Source: Paenibacillus dakarensis (GTDB lineage: Bacteria > Bacillota > Bacilli > Paenibacillales > Paenibacillaceae). From it: a DNA stretch of 64,000 nt. The DNA lies in NCBI RefSeq assembly GCF_001373415.1, contig NZ_CDSE01000084.1, forward strand, positions 62,001 to 126,000. The letters are read 5' to 3'. Positions 33,806 through 43,717 of the stretch are shown in pieces. A model generated the notes under the pieces. It was given only the letters and a program-made list of their open reading frames with translations. It was not told the DNA's origin and searched no databases. How positions within the stretch are numbered: the first letter of the stretch is position 1; the number at the start of each line of letters is the position of its first letter. Position numbers and translations under genes: made by a program.

Positions 33806-35941
33806 CTATCGTTTATTGGGATGAATGCGGTAATCGACATAAGCAGTTCGACTGCTGTCCATCGTAATGAATCCAACTTGACCGCTTGTATACGGGTTCT
33901 CATGATCGGTATAGTCTAGCAGAAGTTCTCCGTCTACAGAAATGGAATAATGATGGTCATCTGCAACGATCGAAATCCGATAATCGGCACCGTGCTGCCA
34001 AGTGAAAGGAGCCTCCTGCAACGTACGCCAATTCGTTCCTTCTTTTTTCATCAGTGTAAGCTGGCCTTGCTTGAGCACCGCTGCATAACTTCGAGCTGCC
34101 CCCTGAACCCGGAACAGTATCCCGTGGGACGAGCCGATGACCGGACGAATTGTAACCTCATACGTGTAATCCCTAAAATAATGGGCCCCTGTGTAGGCTT
34201 CCGCAGATTCTCCGGCCCCGCTTCCCGTTAGAAGCCCTTCTTCCAGTGTCCATAAGCCGCGGAGATGGGTCAGCTGTCTCACTTCCTGACGTAGTGTCGG
34301 CCATACCTCCAGCTCTTCGGAAGCAAAAGAAATATCGATCTCAGGCTCGCCCCATAATTGAACATCATCGATATAAGCCGTTAACGACTTCGGTTGCCCA
34401 AAAATTTCAGCCAGTGGAATCCATTCCACGCCAACCTCCGACAATACGGCTCCCGGGATCCGCGGAACCTTCCAGGTTAGCGTCGTCCATTTCTCAACTG
34501 ACAACTCGGTCCGTTCCCCATATACACGGGTTCCATCCTGAAGGTTGTGCGCATATAGACGTGCAGCGACTTGCTCCTCATCTCCCTGCGAAATGTACAC
34601 ACTCATGGAAATACTTTGTCCCGGATAAAATACCGGTGTAAAGCTTGGGTCATAACGGCTGTCATTAAAATCCTCCGGTGTGTAATACGTCTTGAGATAG
34701 GTCCGGTAGCTCTCTCCCCCAGCTAACGAGCTAATCGTCACCTGAAGAGAGCGCTTTCCACTGGAGGCGATTCTGTCCGTATTTTTACATACCATCGTCA
34801 CAGGCAATCCTTGCGGATAATGATTACGGAAGGCATGTGTGGAGCCAGGAAGTTCGAAATCAAAATCAGCGTGTACCCCCGGCTTGTCCTGCAGTTCCTC
34901 CCCTAGAAAATACCTTTTGGAAATCGCAGCCGTCCGTTCGGCAATAGAAGCAATGTCCTGAATGTTTTGGGATCCTATTACACTGGAAGCGCATACAAAG
35001 TCATTGATCGGTGCTATCCATCGCTCACCAATACCGGTTAATCCCGTTAAAATTCCCACGATGGCTCCGACATTGCCGACATTGCAATCGGTGTCCCATC
35101 CGCACATGTTGGTAATATTGATAGATTTGGAGAAATCTCCATCCCCATATAGAAGCCCCAGCACAACTACCGCTGTATTCGGAATGATGTGACATATGCC
35201 CGGATATCGATCATACCCGTAATGGCTTTGAATATAGCGGAAGCATGCCCGCCAGTCCTGAGGTTGTTCATTATGAAAACGTATAATACTCCTGACCACC
35301 TCACTGTAACTGCTGTCTTCAGGAATCGTTGTGAGTGCCCGCTGAATGACTTCTTTTATCGAGGAAGACTCAAATGCTGCAGCACAACAGGCTGCCACAA
35401 ATCGCCCTCCATAAATCCCGTTGCGGTCATGGGACACCGATGACATCTTCTCGGCCAGGTCCGCTGCTGCCTCTGAGTCACCGGGAGCCAGAAAACCCCA
35501 GATATCACTAAAAATTTGACCGCCGATCTGCTCCGCCACCGCTAGCGAATTCTGCTCCTGCGAGCCCGATTGCGGGGCCGTCATTCCATGCTTCAAATTA
35601 AGGTAAGCGGTATGCTCTGTGGATATACCATAACCTCCCCACCAGAAAAAGCCGTGGCCATCCGCAATGTAGTTTAACCATACCTTGGCCATGTCCTCTG
35701 CGGCGACTTTTTGATGAAGAGGCAGATCTGCCAAAGCGTTCATAAAAAAAAGAGGACCATTAATGTCATCGTCAGCCGCGAAATTTTTAAAATTATATAT
35801 ATAATCTGTGATCTCTCCAAAAGCCCGTTCAATCCGTTCATATGTCCAGTTTTCAATATTAGCGCCATGTCGTACGCCAATTACTTTACCAAGCCAGCCT
35901 GCATACACCCGTTCTAGATAATCCGCATGGTAAGTAACCAT
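33806..35941 (-). CDS. ADP-ribosylglycohydrolase-family protein with C-terminal concanavalin-like domain
   Basis: The ATG at 35941, after AAGGGGGG, gives 711 residues; the longer frame from 36016 adds an unlikely extension. The N-terminal domain (about 1-370) has the ARH metal-binding motifs DDDING near residue 57 and GWDTDCNVGNVGAIVG near 280. After that come two beta-rich regions: a galactose-binding-like part (about 390-560) and a laminin G/concanavalin-like end (about 570-705, FRDYTYEVTIRPVIG, DYRISIVADDHHYSISVDGE). ARH enzymes cleave N-glycosidic ADP-ribose or nucleoside-like bonds using two Mg ions. Fused carbohydrate-binding-type domains and the adjacent ECF transporter suggest a salvage function. 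No signal peptide is seen. Confidence 0.82.
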   Translation of the reverse strand: MVTYHADYLERVYAGWLGKVIGVRHGANIENWTYERIERAFGEITDYIYNFKNFAADDDINGPLFFMNALADLPLHQKVAAEDMAKVWLNYIADGHGFFWWGGYGISTEHTAYLNLKHGMTAPQSGSQEQNSLAVAEQIGGQIFSDIWGFLAPGDSEAAADLAEKMSSVSHDRNGIYGGRFVAACCAAAFESSSIKEVIQRALTTIPEDSSYSEVVRSIIRFHNEQPQDWRACFRYIQSHYGYDRYPGICHIIPNTAVVVLGLLYGDGDFSKSINITNMCGWDTDCNVGNVGAIVGILTGLTGIGERWIAPINDFVCASSVIGSQNIQDIASIAERTAAISKRYFLGEELQDKPGVHADFDFELPGSTHAFRNHYPQGLPVTMVCKNTDRIASSGKRSLQVTISSLAGGESYRTYLKTYYTPEDFNDSRYDPSFTPVFYPGQSISMSVYISQGDEEQVAARLYAHNLQDGTRVYGERTELSVEKWTTLTWKVPRIPGAVLSEVGVEWIPLAEIFGQPKSLTAYIDDVQLWGEPEIDISFASEELEVWPTLRQEVRQLTHLRGLWTLEEGLLTGSGAGESAEAYTGAHYFRDYTYEVTIRPVIGSSHGILFRVQGAARSYAAVLKQGQLTLMKKEGTNWRTLQEAPFTWQHGADYRISIVADDHHYSISVDGELLLDYTDHENPYTSGQVGFITMDSSRTAYVDYRIHPNKR

Positions 35942-36066
35942 CCCCAAGCCCCCCTTGATCATAAAAGTTTTATATCCAGCTGCTGTTTGGTGAATGGTGA
36001 TTCCCATCACTATCATCCTGAGAATTGTGATAGTACAGCCTGTGCCCTTATTATAAGTAAGCGTTT

Positions 36067-36972
36067 TTATTTTGACTTCTCATTAGCGTCCCTTAAATTC
36101 TCAAAATCCTCACTTAAGCCGTTCATTTCACGATATTCTTTCGGAGATGTACCCGTATTCGCCTGAAAAGCACGATAAAACGAAGCCATACTCTGGAATC
36201 CGCAGTCAAAGCAAATATTCGCGATCAGATCATCGGTGGTGACCAGCCGTTTTTTCACTTCACTCAGCCGAAGCTGCGCGAGATAATCCCGCAAACCTTT
36301 TCCTGTGTACTCTCGAAATAAACGGGATGTCCGGGCCTGCGACCAACCTATTGTCTGGGCTACATCAGCAAGTTGAATGTTATTGCCAAAATTCCGGTGC
36401 ACATATTCGAGCATCTGTCTCAGTTCCCGATACGAATGGTTCATTCGTCTCCACTGCTCGCCTGAAATGGAGCCGATGTAATTTCGAAGCAGCAGCACAC
36501 TAACATCAATTAATATGCTGCGCGCCCTTGACAGGTAGCCTACATCCTGATGGGAAAGCTCTTCATGGATGGTCATGATGCGGGGCTGCAGCTGATGGGC
36601 AAGGCTCGTCTCCGCAGGAATATGATTCTGAAATTTCTCGGACTGATAGCTATAGGGAAGAAGCAGCTTTTCATCTTCAAGGAGCAGTATACTGGGGTCA
36701 AAATTAATGAATATAAACGTACTTGGATCCATTTCATCGGATTGCGCAATGTGCAGCTCGGTCTGGTTTACAATGAAAATATCTCCCGGGCGTACGTTAT
36801 AGCATTTCTGTTCAAAACAAAAAACACCGCTGCCAGAAATGCAGCAGCCGATTTCCAGACTGGTATGCGTATGGAATGGCTCCAGTGTGGTTTCCGGTGT
36901 CCATTGGAACGCAACCATCGGAATTTCATGGGGATAATCAATATGTAATTTCAATTTAGTCACCCAAATCAT
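36067..36972 (-). CDS. AraC-family transcriptional regulator
   Basis: The 301-residue protein has an N-terminal cupin-type sensor (FHTHTSLEIGCCISGSG near residue 32, NVRPGDIFIVNQTELH near 59) and a C-terminal double helix-turn-helix (LADVAQTIGWSQARTSRLFR near 200 and ANICFDCGFQSMASFYRAFQ near 249, ending TGTSPKEYRE). The cupin domain suggests it senses a sugar-like or nucleoside-like ligand. It is the gene directly upstream of the ARH-ECF operon on the same strand and is its likely activator. Confidence 0.88.
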   Translation of the reverse strand: MIWVTKLKLHIDYPHEIPMVAFQWTPETTLEPFHTHTSLEIGCCISGSGVFCFEQKCYNVRPGDIFIVNQTELHIAQSDEMDPSTFIFINFDPSILLLEDEKLLLPYSYQSEKFQNHIPAETSLAHQLQPRIMTIHEELSHQDVGYLSRARSILIDVSVLLLRNYIGSISGEQWRRMNHSYRELRQMLEYVHRNFGNNIQLADVAQTIGWSQARTSRLFREYTGKGLRDYLAQLRLSEVKKRLVTTDDLIANICFDCGFQSMASFYRAFQANTGTSPKEYREMNGLSEDFENLRDANEKSK

Positions 36973-37136
36973 TTAATATTCTATCTACCGAATTATAACG
37001 TAGTTCAGATCGTATTTAATAATTGATTATACTCTGAATTTTCTCCAACGTTTTCTTGAACATGTTTAACTCTGTCATATATTTTATTAGCCAATATTTC
37101 ATTAAAAATAAACTGCCATCATATGAGATGGCCTTT
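36973..37136. other. Upstream region of the AraC gene
   Basis: AT-rich sequence without a frame. It should contain the promoter of the regulator. No palindrome stands out. Confidence 0.3.
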
Positions 37137-37222
37137 GGCTCGGGACAAGAACTTGTACCGATAAAACAAAAAAAGCCGCTATTTTAGCGACTTTTAAAGG
37201 GACTATGTTCTTGTCCCTCGAC
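37137..37222 (+). repeat. Fam2 repeat copy 11 (right part)
   Basis: GGCTCGGGACAAGAACTTG onwards, hairpin GCCGCTATTTTAGCGAC and the CGACAA end. It starts 57 bases beyond the cydC stop, so its minus-strand hairpin plus T-run is the apparent terminator of the cyd operon. Confidence 0.85.
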
Positions 37223-37278
37223 AATTAACTTAGGAATGGGTGAAGTATTGGCTTGGCTTTTACATTTGGTCTAACAAT

Positions 37279-39006
37279 TTACTCTGCAGCTTCTCCGATC
37301 ATTTGCCGCTCGATTTGCTTCATTTCATAAAAATAGCCTTTGTGCTCCATCAATTCCGAATAAGAACCGGTTTCGATGATCTTGCCTTGGTCCATGACCA
37401 CAATTCGATCCATTCCTTCCAATCCGGTAAGACGATGGCATATCAGGATGAGTGTATCTTGAGCCGCCTGTGCGTAGAGATGCTTAAGCACATGCTGCTC
37501 TGTCACATAATCCATCGATGAAGTGGGTTCATCCAAAAGCCACAGCCGTCCTTTGCGGAGCAGTGCTCGCGCCAGAGCCAGCCGCTGCTTCTCCCCATCC
37601 GACAGATTCTCCCCTTTTTCATACACCATATCGGTCAACGATTTATCTGGCAGCTGCACTTTAGCCAACACATCCAGCAATTGTTCGTCAGCATGTTGTT
37701 CCTCTCCCAGGAGCAAGTTATCACGGATCGTTCCCCGGAAGAAATGGCTTTGCTGCAGCACGACATTAGACGCTTCCCAAATGCTCTTCTCCTCCAGCTC
37801 CATTACCGAAACGTCATTTATTCGTATATCGCCAGCTGTTGGTGTACGCAGCTTGAGCAGCAATTCGATAATCGTAGACTTTCCCGAACCGCTCGGCCCG
37901 ACAATCGCTGTTTTGGAGCCGGGTGATATATGCAGGGAGATGTCCTTAAGCGCCGGTCTCCACTCCCCTTCGTATTGAAACGTAACCCCGGATAGCTCTA
38001 ACGAAACAGCTTGATCAAGAGACAACGCGAGCCCTGGCTGCGATGACTCCACCACGGCGGGTTTAACTGTTTCCGTCAGCCGTTTGGCTGCGTGTTCGCT
38101 ATCCTCCTTATACGCGGGTAATGTAGCCATCGCCGCCGCTTCTTCAAACACGGTTAACGAGGCCATGACCAGCATAGCAAGAAATACCCCGGCGAGCGCT
38201 CCGTCCATAATTAAGTAGGCTCCGAGCGCGAGCACCCCCCAGGAAATAAGAAATGTAACCAACGTGTGCATCGCTTGCCCGCGGAGCAGATTCCTTGCTG
38301 CCCGCTGCTGCTCAACTGCAAGTGTAGCGGAAGCCTGCTGAAGCTGCTGATCCCGCTGAGCCAATTGCCCGTATACTTTCAAATCCCGGAAACCATACAG
38401 TACTTCGGTGACTTCCGTGGAAAGCTGCGCCCGCTGTTCGCGGACACGTCCATGTATTCTCCGCTGACCGAGCAAAACAATGCCCGGTACAAGGAATGCC
38501 GCTGCAAGCATGCCGATTACAAACAGAAGCGCGATCCAGAATGAGAAGGCAGACGTAAACAGCACCGTAGCTAAAAACACCATGACGACGATGATGGGCG
38601 GATAAGCCACTCGCAGGAAATAATTTTGCAAGCTCTCCACATCCCCAACGATCCGCGCTAGCAGATCCCCGCTTCGATTTCTATTCAATATACCAGGCGT
38701 TAAAGGAATAAGCTTGGAAAAAAAGGACGTCCGCAAACGACTAAGCATCGAGAACGTCGCCCGGTGAGAAAACAAGCGTTCTCCATAACGGCTTGCCGCC
38801 CGAAGCAGACCCAGCAGCTTGACCATCGAGGTGAGTACAATCAAGGTATACAGCGGTGGTGCGAATACGGTTTGCGAAATTAGATAACCGCTCGCGGAGA
38901 AGAGTGCCACACCCGATATGCCTGCGATGAATCCACCCAGAATCGAAAACAGGATATCTCTTCGCTCCTGAATCATCGCCTTTGACAGAACAGCCAGCTC
39001 ATTCAT
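37279..39006 (-). CDS. cydC: Cysteine/glutathione ABC exporter subunit CydC
   Basis: The 575-residue protein has six membrane helices (about 15-290) and an ATPase domain with Walker A GPSGSGKST near residue 369, signature NLSDGEKQRLALARALLRKG, Walker B LWLLDEPTSSMD and H-loop CHR. CydC pairs with CydD to export reduced thiols needed for maturation of cytochrome bd. It overlaps the cydD stop by 8 bases and closes the cydABDC gene order. Confidence 0.9.
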   Translation of the reverse strand: MNELAVLSKAMIQERRDILFSILGGFIAGISGVALFSASGYLISQTVFAPPLYTLIVLTSMVKLLGLLRAASRYGERLFSHRATFSMLSRLRTSFFSKLIPLTPGILNRNRSGDLLARIVGDVESLQNYFLRVAYPPIIVVMVFLATVLFTSAFSFWIALLFVIGMLAAAFLVPGIVLLGQRRIHGRVREQRAQLSTEVTEVLYGFRDLKVYGQLAQRDQQLQQASATLAVEQQRAARNLLRGQAMHTLVTFLISWGVLALGAYLIMDGALAGVFLAMLVMASLTVFEEAAAMATLPAYKEDSEHAAKRLTETVKPAVVESSQPGLALSLDQAVSLELSGVTFQYEGEWRPALKDISLHISPGSKTAIVGPSGSGKSTIIELLLKLRTPTAGDIRINDVSVMELEEKSIWEASNVVLQQSHFFRGTIRDNLLLGEEQHADEQLLDVLAKVQLPDKSLTDMVYEKGENLSDGEKQRLALARALLRKGRLWLLDEPTSSMDYVTEQHVLKHLYAQAAQDTLILICHRLTGLEGMDRIVVMDQGKIIETGSYSELMEHKGYFYEMKQIERQMIGEAAE

Positions 39007-40777
39007 GATGCTCCCCCCTTTTTCGCTCTATATCGATCATCTCGGCATACTGCGGCAGGCGCTCCAGTAGCTCATCATGCCGTCCGGCGTCAACTAATAC
39101 GCCATTGTCCATGAACAAGATCTTGTCGGCTTGCTGAATGGTATATAATCGGTGAGCCACCGTAATCATCGTAGCCGTTTTTGCCAGTTTGGCAATGGAG
39201 TGCTGCAGTACCCGCTCGGTGTGCAAATCCAGTCCAACGGTAGGCTCATCAAACAGGATGATGGCCGGCCGCTTCAAAAAAGCTCGTGCCAAGGCAAGCC
39301 GCTGTCTTTCCCCGCCAGATAGTCCCCTGCCTCCTTCGCCAACAAAGGTACCCAGTCCATGCTCCAATTGGGCTGTAAGCGCAGCAAGCCCGGCTTCCTC
39401 AGCCGCCCGCTCTATTTCAGCATGGGTAACCTCCCCGCCAGCACCAATTGCAATATTTTCAGCTAATGTTCCTGCAAAAATATACGGGTGCTGTGTAATG
39501 TAGCTAACATGCTTAAACCATGCATTCTCATTGAATTGGGAGAGTGGGCTTCCATTCACCCGAACCGTTCCCGATGCCGGCTTCAGCAAACCTGCAATGA
39601 GATGCAGCAAAGTCGTTTTGCCGGAGCCGCTTTTGCCAACGATCGCGATGTGCGCTCCCGGAGCCATCGTGATCTCTCCCGTCTTAAGCTCGAAAGAATC
39701 CGGAGCATATTGAAAACGGAGATGATCCAGTTCCATGGATGGCGGCATACTGCCGATCTCGACGATATCACCGGATGCACCTGCACCGTCAGAGGTATTC
39801 GCTTCTTCGCTTTTCCCTGCCGTTTCCTCAAGCATCTGCTCCACCTTATGAATAGCACCCATACTTGTTCGACCGCTGTGAAAGGCGGTTCCCGTATTCT
39901 TTAACAAGTTGTAGAACTCGGGAACGAGCAGCAAAACAAAAAACGCGGTGTGGAACGTCATCGATTTGAATACAAGCAGCTGGATGGCCAGTTCGAGCGC
40001 GACAATTCCGATACTAAGCATCACAATCGACTCCAGCATAAAGGTATTCGTAAAAGCAATCTTCAAAATGCCCATTGTGGCATCCCGGTAACCCAGACTG
40101 CTGCGTTCAATCTCCTGCTGCTGACGGCTAGCCCGTCCAAATATTTTTAGCGTCACCAGTCCTTGAAGAGAATCCAGGAATGTACCTGAGAACTCGGCCA
40201 GCTGTGCATATTTTTCTTCGGATTTATTCTTCGTTTTAAGCCCTACCAAAATCATAAACAGCGGGATGAACGGGGCTGTAAACAGCATGATGAAGCCTGT
40301 GTTGGCATGCAGGGTAAATGTAACGATTAGAATCAAAATCGGGATGATTGCAGCTTCCACCATCCGCGGCATATATTGACTGAAATAACTGTCAGCCTCA
40401 TCCACAGCATCTAGTAGAATACTGACCTTCCCTCCTGTCTGTCCACGCAGAGTTGAAGGCATGGAGGCATGAGTCAGGTTCTGCAGTACGGCTTCTCGCA
40501 TACTCGTCTTGGCCGCAGCAGCCATACGCAGTCCAACCTTACCGTTTCCATATGACAACAGTGTGCGTACAACCATAATAGCCAGAAGCAGACCAAGCAG
40601 CACGATAACCGATGAAAAGGAAGCACGCTCCACAAAAATCCGCTGGACTGCTTCAGCAAGTAATCCAGCCTGACTCACAATAGCTGCGCCAAGCGCGAGT
40701 GAAATAACTGCGAGGAGAACTGTATTTTTCCTTTGTGAAGACATTTGCTGAGAAATCAGACTGGATTTCCTTTTCAC
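38999..40777 (-). CDS. cydD: Cysteine/glutathione ABC exporter subunit CydD
   Basis: The 592-residue protein has an N-terminal six-helix domain and an ATPase domain with Walker A GKSGSGKTT near residue 380, signature GLSGGERQRLALARAFLKRP, Walker B IILFDEPTVGLD and H-loop AHR. It works with CydC in the assembly of cytochrome bd by exporting cysteine or glutathione. AGGAGG precedes the ATG at 40777. It lies 68 bases after cydB, the largest gap in the operon. Confidence 0.9.
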   Translation of the reverse strand: MKRKSSLISQQMSSQRKNTVLLAVISLALGAAIVSQAGLLAEAVQRIFVERASFSSVIVLLGLLLAIMVVRTLLSYGNGKVGLRMAAAAKTSMREAVLQNLTHASMPSTLRGQTGGKVSILLDAVDEADSYFSQYMPRMVEAAIIPILILIVTFTLHANTGFIMLFTAPFIPLFMILVGLKTKNKSEEKYAQLAEFSGTFLDSLQGLVTLKIFGRASRQQQEIERSSLGYRDATMGILKIAFTNTFMLESIVMLSIGIVALELAIQLLVFKSMTFHTAFFVLLLVPEFYNLLKNTGTAFHSGRTSMGAIHKVEQMLEETAGKSEEANTSDGAGASGDIVEIGSMPPSMELDHLRFQYAPDSFELKTGEITMAPGAHIAIVGKSGSGKTTLLHLIAGLLKPASGTVRVNGSPLSQFNENAWFKHVSYITQHPYIFAGTLAENIAIGAGGEVTHAEIERAAEEAGLAALTAQLEHGLGTFVGEGGRGLSGGERQRLALARAFLKRPAIILFDEPTVGLDLHTERVLQHSIAKLAKTATMITVAHRLYTIQQADKILFMDNGVLVDAGRHDELLERLPQYAEMIDIERKRGEHHE

Positions 40778-40845
40778 AGTTTTCTCCTCCTTTATATGCA
40801 GGCATATAATGAAATCTCTTATACGCCGTAATGGACAATACCGCT

Positions 40846-41859
40846 TTATTTTTTTCCTTTTACATAATCCGCATCAAACAGGAATAGTTTGAAGACCAGC
40901 CATAGGGACGGGATTAAAAGGAACAGACCACCAATAAATGCAGCAACTAACGCAAAACCCATGGCTGGTGAAGTCGCGCTGCTCTGAACCGTGATGTATG
41001 GATCCAGAATATAAGGATAGTGCCCGATTCCATATGCGAAAAAAGCCGTGAAAAATTGCAGCATGACGCATATAAAAGCTAATCCGTATCGGCGTCCGTT
41101 GTATATCAGCCACATGGCGATCATGAAGAAAGCAACGGAAAGCCCGAGCAGCCACCATAAATCCATCATATTTTGAAAGTGCCGTTCATTGTGTTGACCC
41201 AAATAAATAAAAGCTGTCAGTGCAAGAATAATCGTCGGTGTGCTCCAGAACAGGGCATAGTTTCGCATCAGCTTCAGAGCAGCGTGATCCTCTGCCCGGG
41301 AAGCGTAAAATGTCAGGAATGTCCCGCTAATGAACAAGACGGATACAATTGCCAATCCAACGATGCTCCAGGATAACGGATTGGTAAACAGCTCCCAGTA
41401 ATCCAGAGAAACCGTCTCACCCTGCTTCAGAATAAAGCCGCCTTCAGAAATCGTCAGCGCAACGGATAACGAAGCCGGAATGAGTAAGCCTGTAGCTCCG
41501 TATAAAAATAAAAACACAAGGCTTTTTTTGGAACCGTAATTTTCAAATGCATAGAACGAACCGCGAACGGCAAGCAGGATTACGGCTATGCTTGCTGGAA
41601 CAAGCAGCGCGGCGCCATAATAATAGGCCGTGTCCGGAAAAAATCCGACAATGCCAATATAGAAGAATACAAAAAATACATTTGTGATCTCCCAAACGGG
41701 TGATAAATAACGGGAAATCAGACGGTTAATCAGATGATCCTGCTTCGTCAAACGTGCATAGAAAGCGAAGAAGCCTGCTCCAAAATCAATCGATGCGATA
41801 ATTAAATAGCCATACAAGAACAGCCAGAGCACCGTGATGCCAATCAATTCGTAACTCAT
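40846..41859 (-). CDS. cydB: Cytochrome bd ubiquinol/menaquinol oxidase subunit II
   Basis: The 337-residue protein has about eight to nine helices and the CydB features: an N-terminal YGYLIIASIDFGAGFFAFY with the conserved Asp, and LISRYLSPVWEITNVF followed by the AVRGSFYAFE region. It forms the second subunit of cytochrome bd. Its ATG overlaps the cydA stop (ATGA). Confidence 0.92.
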   Translation of the reverse strand: MSYELIGITVLWLFLYGYLIIASIDFGAGFFAFYARLTKQDHLINRLISRYLSPVWEITNVFFVFFYIGIVGFFPDTAYYYGAALLVPASIAVILLAVRGSFYAFENYGSKKSLVFLFLYGATGLLIPASLSVALTISEGGFILKQGETVSLDYWELFTNPLSWSIVGLAIVSVLFISGTFLTFYASRAEDHAALKLMRNYALFWSTPTIILALTAFIYLGQHNERHFQNMMDLWWLLGLSVAFFMIAMWLIYNGRRYGLAFICVMLQFFTAFFAYGIGHYPYILDPYITVQSSATSPAMGFALVAAFIGGLFLLIPSLWLVFKLFLFDADYVKGKK

Positions 41860-43223
41860 TGTGCAGGATCCCCCTTGTCTATCGTTTGATTATGCATTTC
41901 TTTCGCCCATTTCTCCATCTCAACTTCTGCCGGATTATTGTTGAACAACCGTCTTAACACGATGACACACACAATGCCCAGTACAATGTATAGCAGCAAG
42001 AAAACGAAGAATAAAGTTCTAATCGTCGGTGAAGTCGTGGCGGCTTCCTCTACCGTCATAATTCCACGGATAATCCATGGCTGTCGCCCAACTTCTGCAT
42101 AGAACCAGCCGAGCTCTAGACCCAAAAAGGCGAGCGGTGCGCTGAGTGCGACGAGGCGAAGCATCCATTTGTTCAGCTCATTGCGCTTCTTCCAGAGCTT
42201 AAACAGGAAATAAAGCAGCGAAATCGCAACCAGAGCAAATCCGATTCCTACCATTAAATCAAACAAGTAATGCACGAGAAGCGGCGGCCATTCCTCCTGC
42301 GGGAACTCTTCCAGCCCTGTGACCTCTGCGTTAAAGTCGCCAAAGGCCAGGAAGCTAAGGAATTTCGGCAGATGCAGGGCACCTAGAATTTCATGCTCGG
42401 CATTCAGCCATCCCATTAGTATCAGGTCCGAACCACTTTCTGTCTCGAAATGCCACTCTGCCGCCGCAAGCTTCTCAGGCTGATGCTCAGCTAAAAACTT
42501 GGCGGACACATCCCCTGCCAGCGTGTTCAGCATGCCGAATAACAAAGCAACTGCCATCATGAGGTTCAGGGCTTTTTTGTGATAAGCGGAAACACCTTTT
42601 CTCAGCATCGCAAAGGCTGCAATACCAGCAAGTAGGATAGCCCCTGTCAAATAGGCAGAGCTTAATACATGGAATACCTTAGAGAACGTGGCCGTATTCA
42701 GCATCGCTTGCACCGGATCAACTGCTGTGAATTGACCTGCTTCCATGACAAAGCCTTCGGGCTGGTTCATAAATCCATTCACTGTCGTAATGAACACAGC
42801 AGACATACCTGCCCCAATCACAATCGGAATCGTCAACAGCCAGTGCGTATACGGGTTTTTGAATCGATCCCAGGTATACAAATAAATGCCCAGAAAGATA
42901 GCTTCAAAAAAGAATGCGAATACTTCCATGAATAACGGTAATGCAATGACGTTCCCGGCCATCTTCATGAAGTTCGGCCACACCAGGGCCAGCTGCAGGG
43001 AGATGACAGTACCGGTCACGACACCAACCGCAACCGAAATGACAAATCCTCGTGCCCACCTCTTCGCCATCAATGTATAATGAGGATCTTTCTTGCGGAT
43101 CCCCATGAACTCTGCAATTGCGATCATTAATGGTATTCCGACACCAATTGTTGCAAAAATCACGTGGAACGCGAGTGTCAAACCTGTTACCAGCCTGCTC
43201 CACATTACCGTATCTATTGCCAT
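41856..43223 (-). CDS. cydA: Cytochrome bd oxidase subunit I
   Basis: The 455-residue protein carries the haem ligands and family motifs: SRLVTGLTLAFHVIFATIG with His about residue 20, a Glu pair in FMEVFAFFFEAIF, NGFMNQPEGF near residue 150, a His in FHVLSSAYLTGA near 185 and GRQPWIIRG near 390. The Q-loop is short, as in Gram-positive CydA. It catalyses quinol oxidation with O2 reduction and is favoured under low oxygen. It is the first gene of cydABDC; a sigma-A-like promoter and Rex-like site lie upstream. Confidence 0.95.
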   Translation of the reverse strand: MAIDTVMWSRLVTGLTLAFHVIFATIGVGIPLMIAIAEFMGIRKKDPHYTLMAKRWARGFVISVAVGVVTGTVISLQLALVWPNFMKMAGNVIALPLFMEVFAFFFEAIFLGIYLYTWDRFKNPYTHWLLTIPIVIGAGMSAVFITTVNGFMNQPEGFVMEAGQFTAVDPVQAMLNTATFSKVFHVLSSAYLTGAILLAGIAAFAMLRKGVSAYHKKALNLMMAVALLFGMLNTLAGDVSAKFLAEHQPEKLAAAEWHFETESGSDLILMGWLNAEHEILGALHLPKFLSFLAFGDFNAEVTGLEEFPQEEWPPLLVHYLFDLMVGIGFALVAISLLYFLFKLWKKRNELNKWMLRLVALSAPLAFLGLELGWFYAEVGRQPWIIRGIMTVEEAATTSPTIRTLFFVFLLLYIVLGIVCVIVLRRLFNNNPAEVEMEKWAKEMHNQTIDKGDPAQ

Positions 43224-43426
43224 TATGACTGCCTCCTTTCAAACTTCTGTTTCATTTTGGGGTAAATAAAAAGAGATTTTTTTCACAAAGTAAGGTGTTA
43301 AATTGACTACATCGATATCATTCTTGCGATATACTGCCCTTTTCTACGAACAGAGATCTGACAAACCTGTATAATCGGGTACGGAATGCAGACAAAAGCA
43401 CGAGTATGAAACCTGATCGTACTGTT

Positions 43427-43454
43427 ATTATATCTTTGTTCACCACGAATTCAA
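43427..43454 (-). promoter_or_regulatory. Promoter of the cyd operon
   Basis: On the minus strand TTGAAT (43449-43454), a 16-base spacer and TATAAT (43427-43432). This would give a leader of about 195 bases before cydA. The leader contains one more Rex-like half-site, TTTTTTCACAAAG, near 43274. Confidence 0.55.
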
Positions 43455-43512
43455 TCATTGACACATGTTCGTCCTTAATTGTTCAATAAAAGGTCACCCT
43501 TTTCTGACAACT

Positions 43513-43530
43513 TAGTGAAAAACATCACAG
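43513..43530. promoter_or_regulatory. Rex-like operator upstream of cydA
   Basis: TAGTGA-aaaaca-TCACAG matches the TTGTGA-n6-TCACAA redox repressor palindrome with one mismatch at each end. Known Rex regulation of cyd genes in Bacillales supports it. Its place about 60 bases upstream of the -35 is unusual for a repressor. Confidence 0.45.
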
Positions 43531-43548
43531 TGAGCAATATCAAAATTA

Positions 43549-43592
43549 CAAAAAAATGGACCAAGGAGTTTTGTACTCCTCTGGTCTACAGT
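43549..43592 (-). terminator. Terminator downstream of the 43889 gene
   Basis: Minus strand GACCAGAGGAGT-acaaa-ACTCCTTGGTCC followed by a run of seven T. Confidence 0.75.
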
Positions 43593-43717
43593 ATCCTCCG
43601 CACAAGAAACAGAATTAATTTTTCATATCCGCTTGATGGCTTGATAATCTACTCATAGTCGGTCGGAGGAAGTGCGTACGCCATCTCTATTGTATGGGAA
43701 CATAGTAAGATACTTAT

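Noticed and set aside
35189..35443. Plus-strand open frames inside the ARH gene
   Set aside because: Shadows of a strongly supported minus-strand gene; no ribosome sites or recognisable products.
38266..38544. Open frames opposite cydC and cydD
   Set aside because: Antisense shadows of well-conserved coding sequence.
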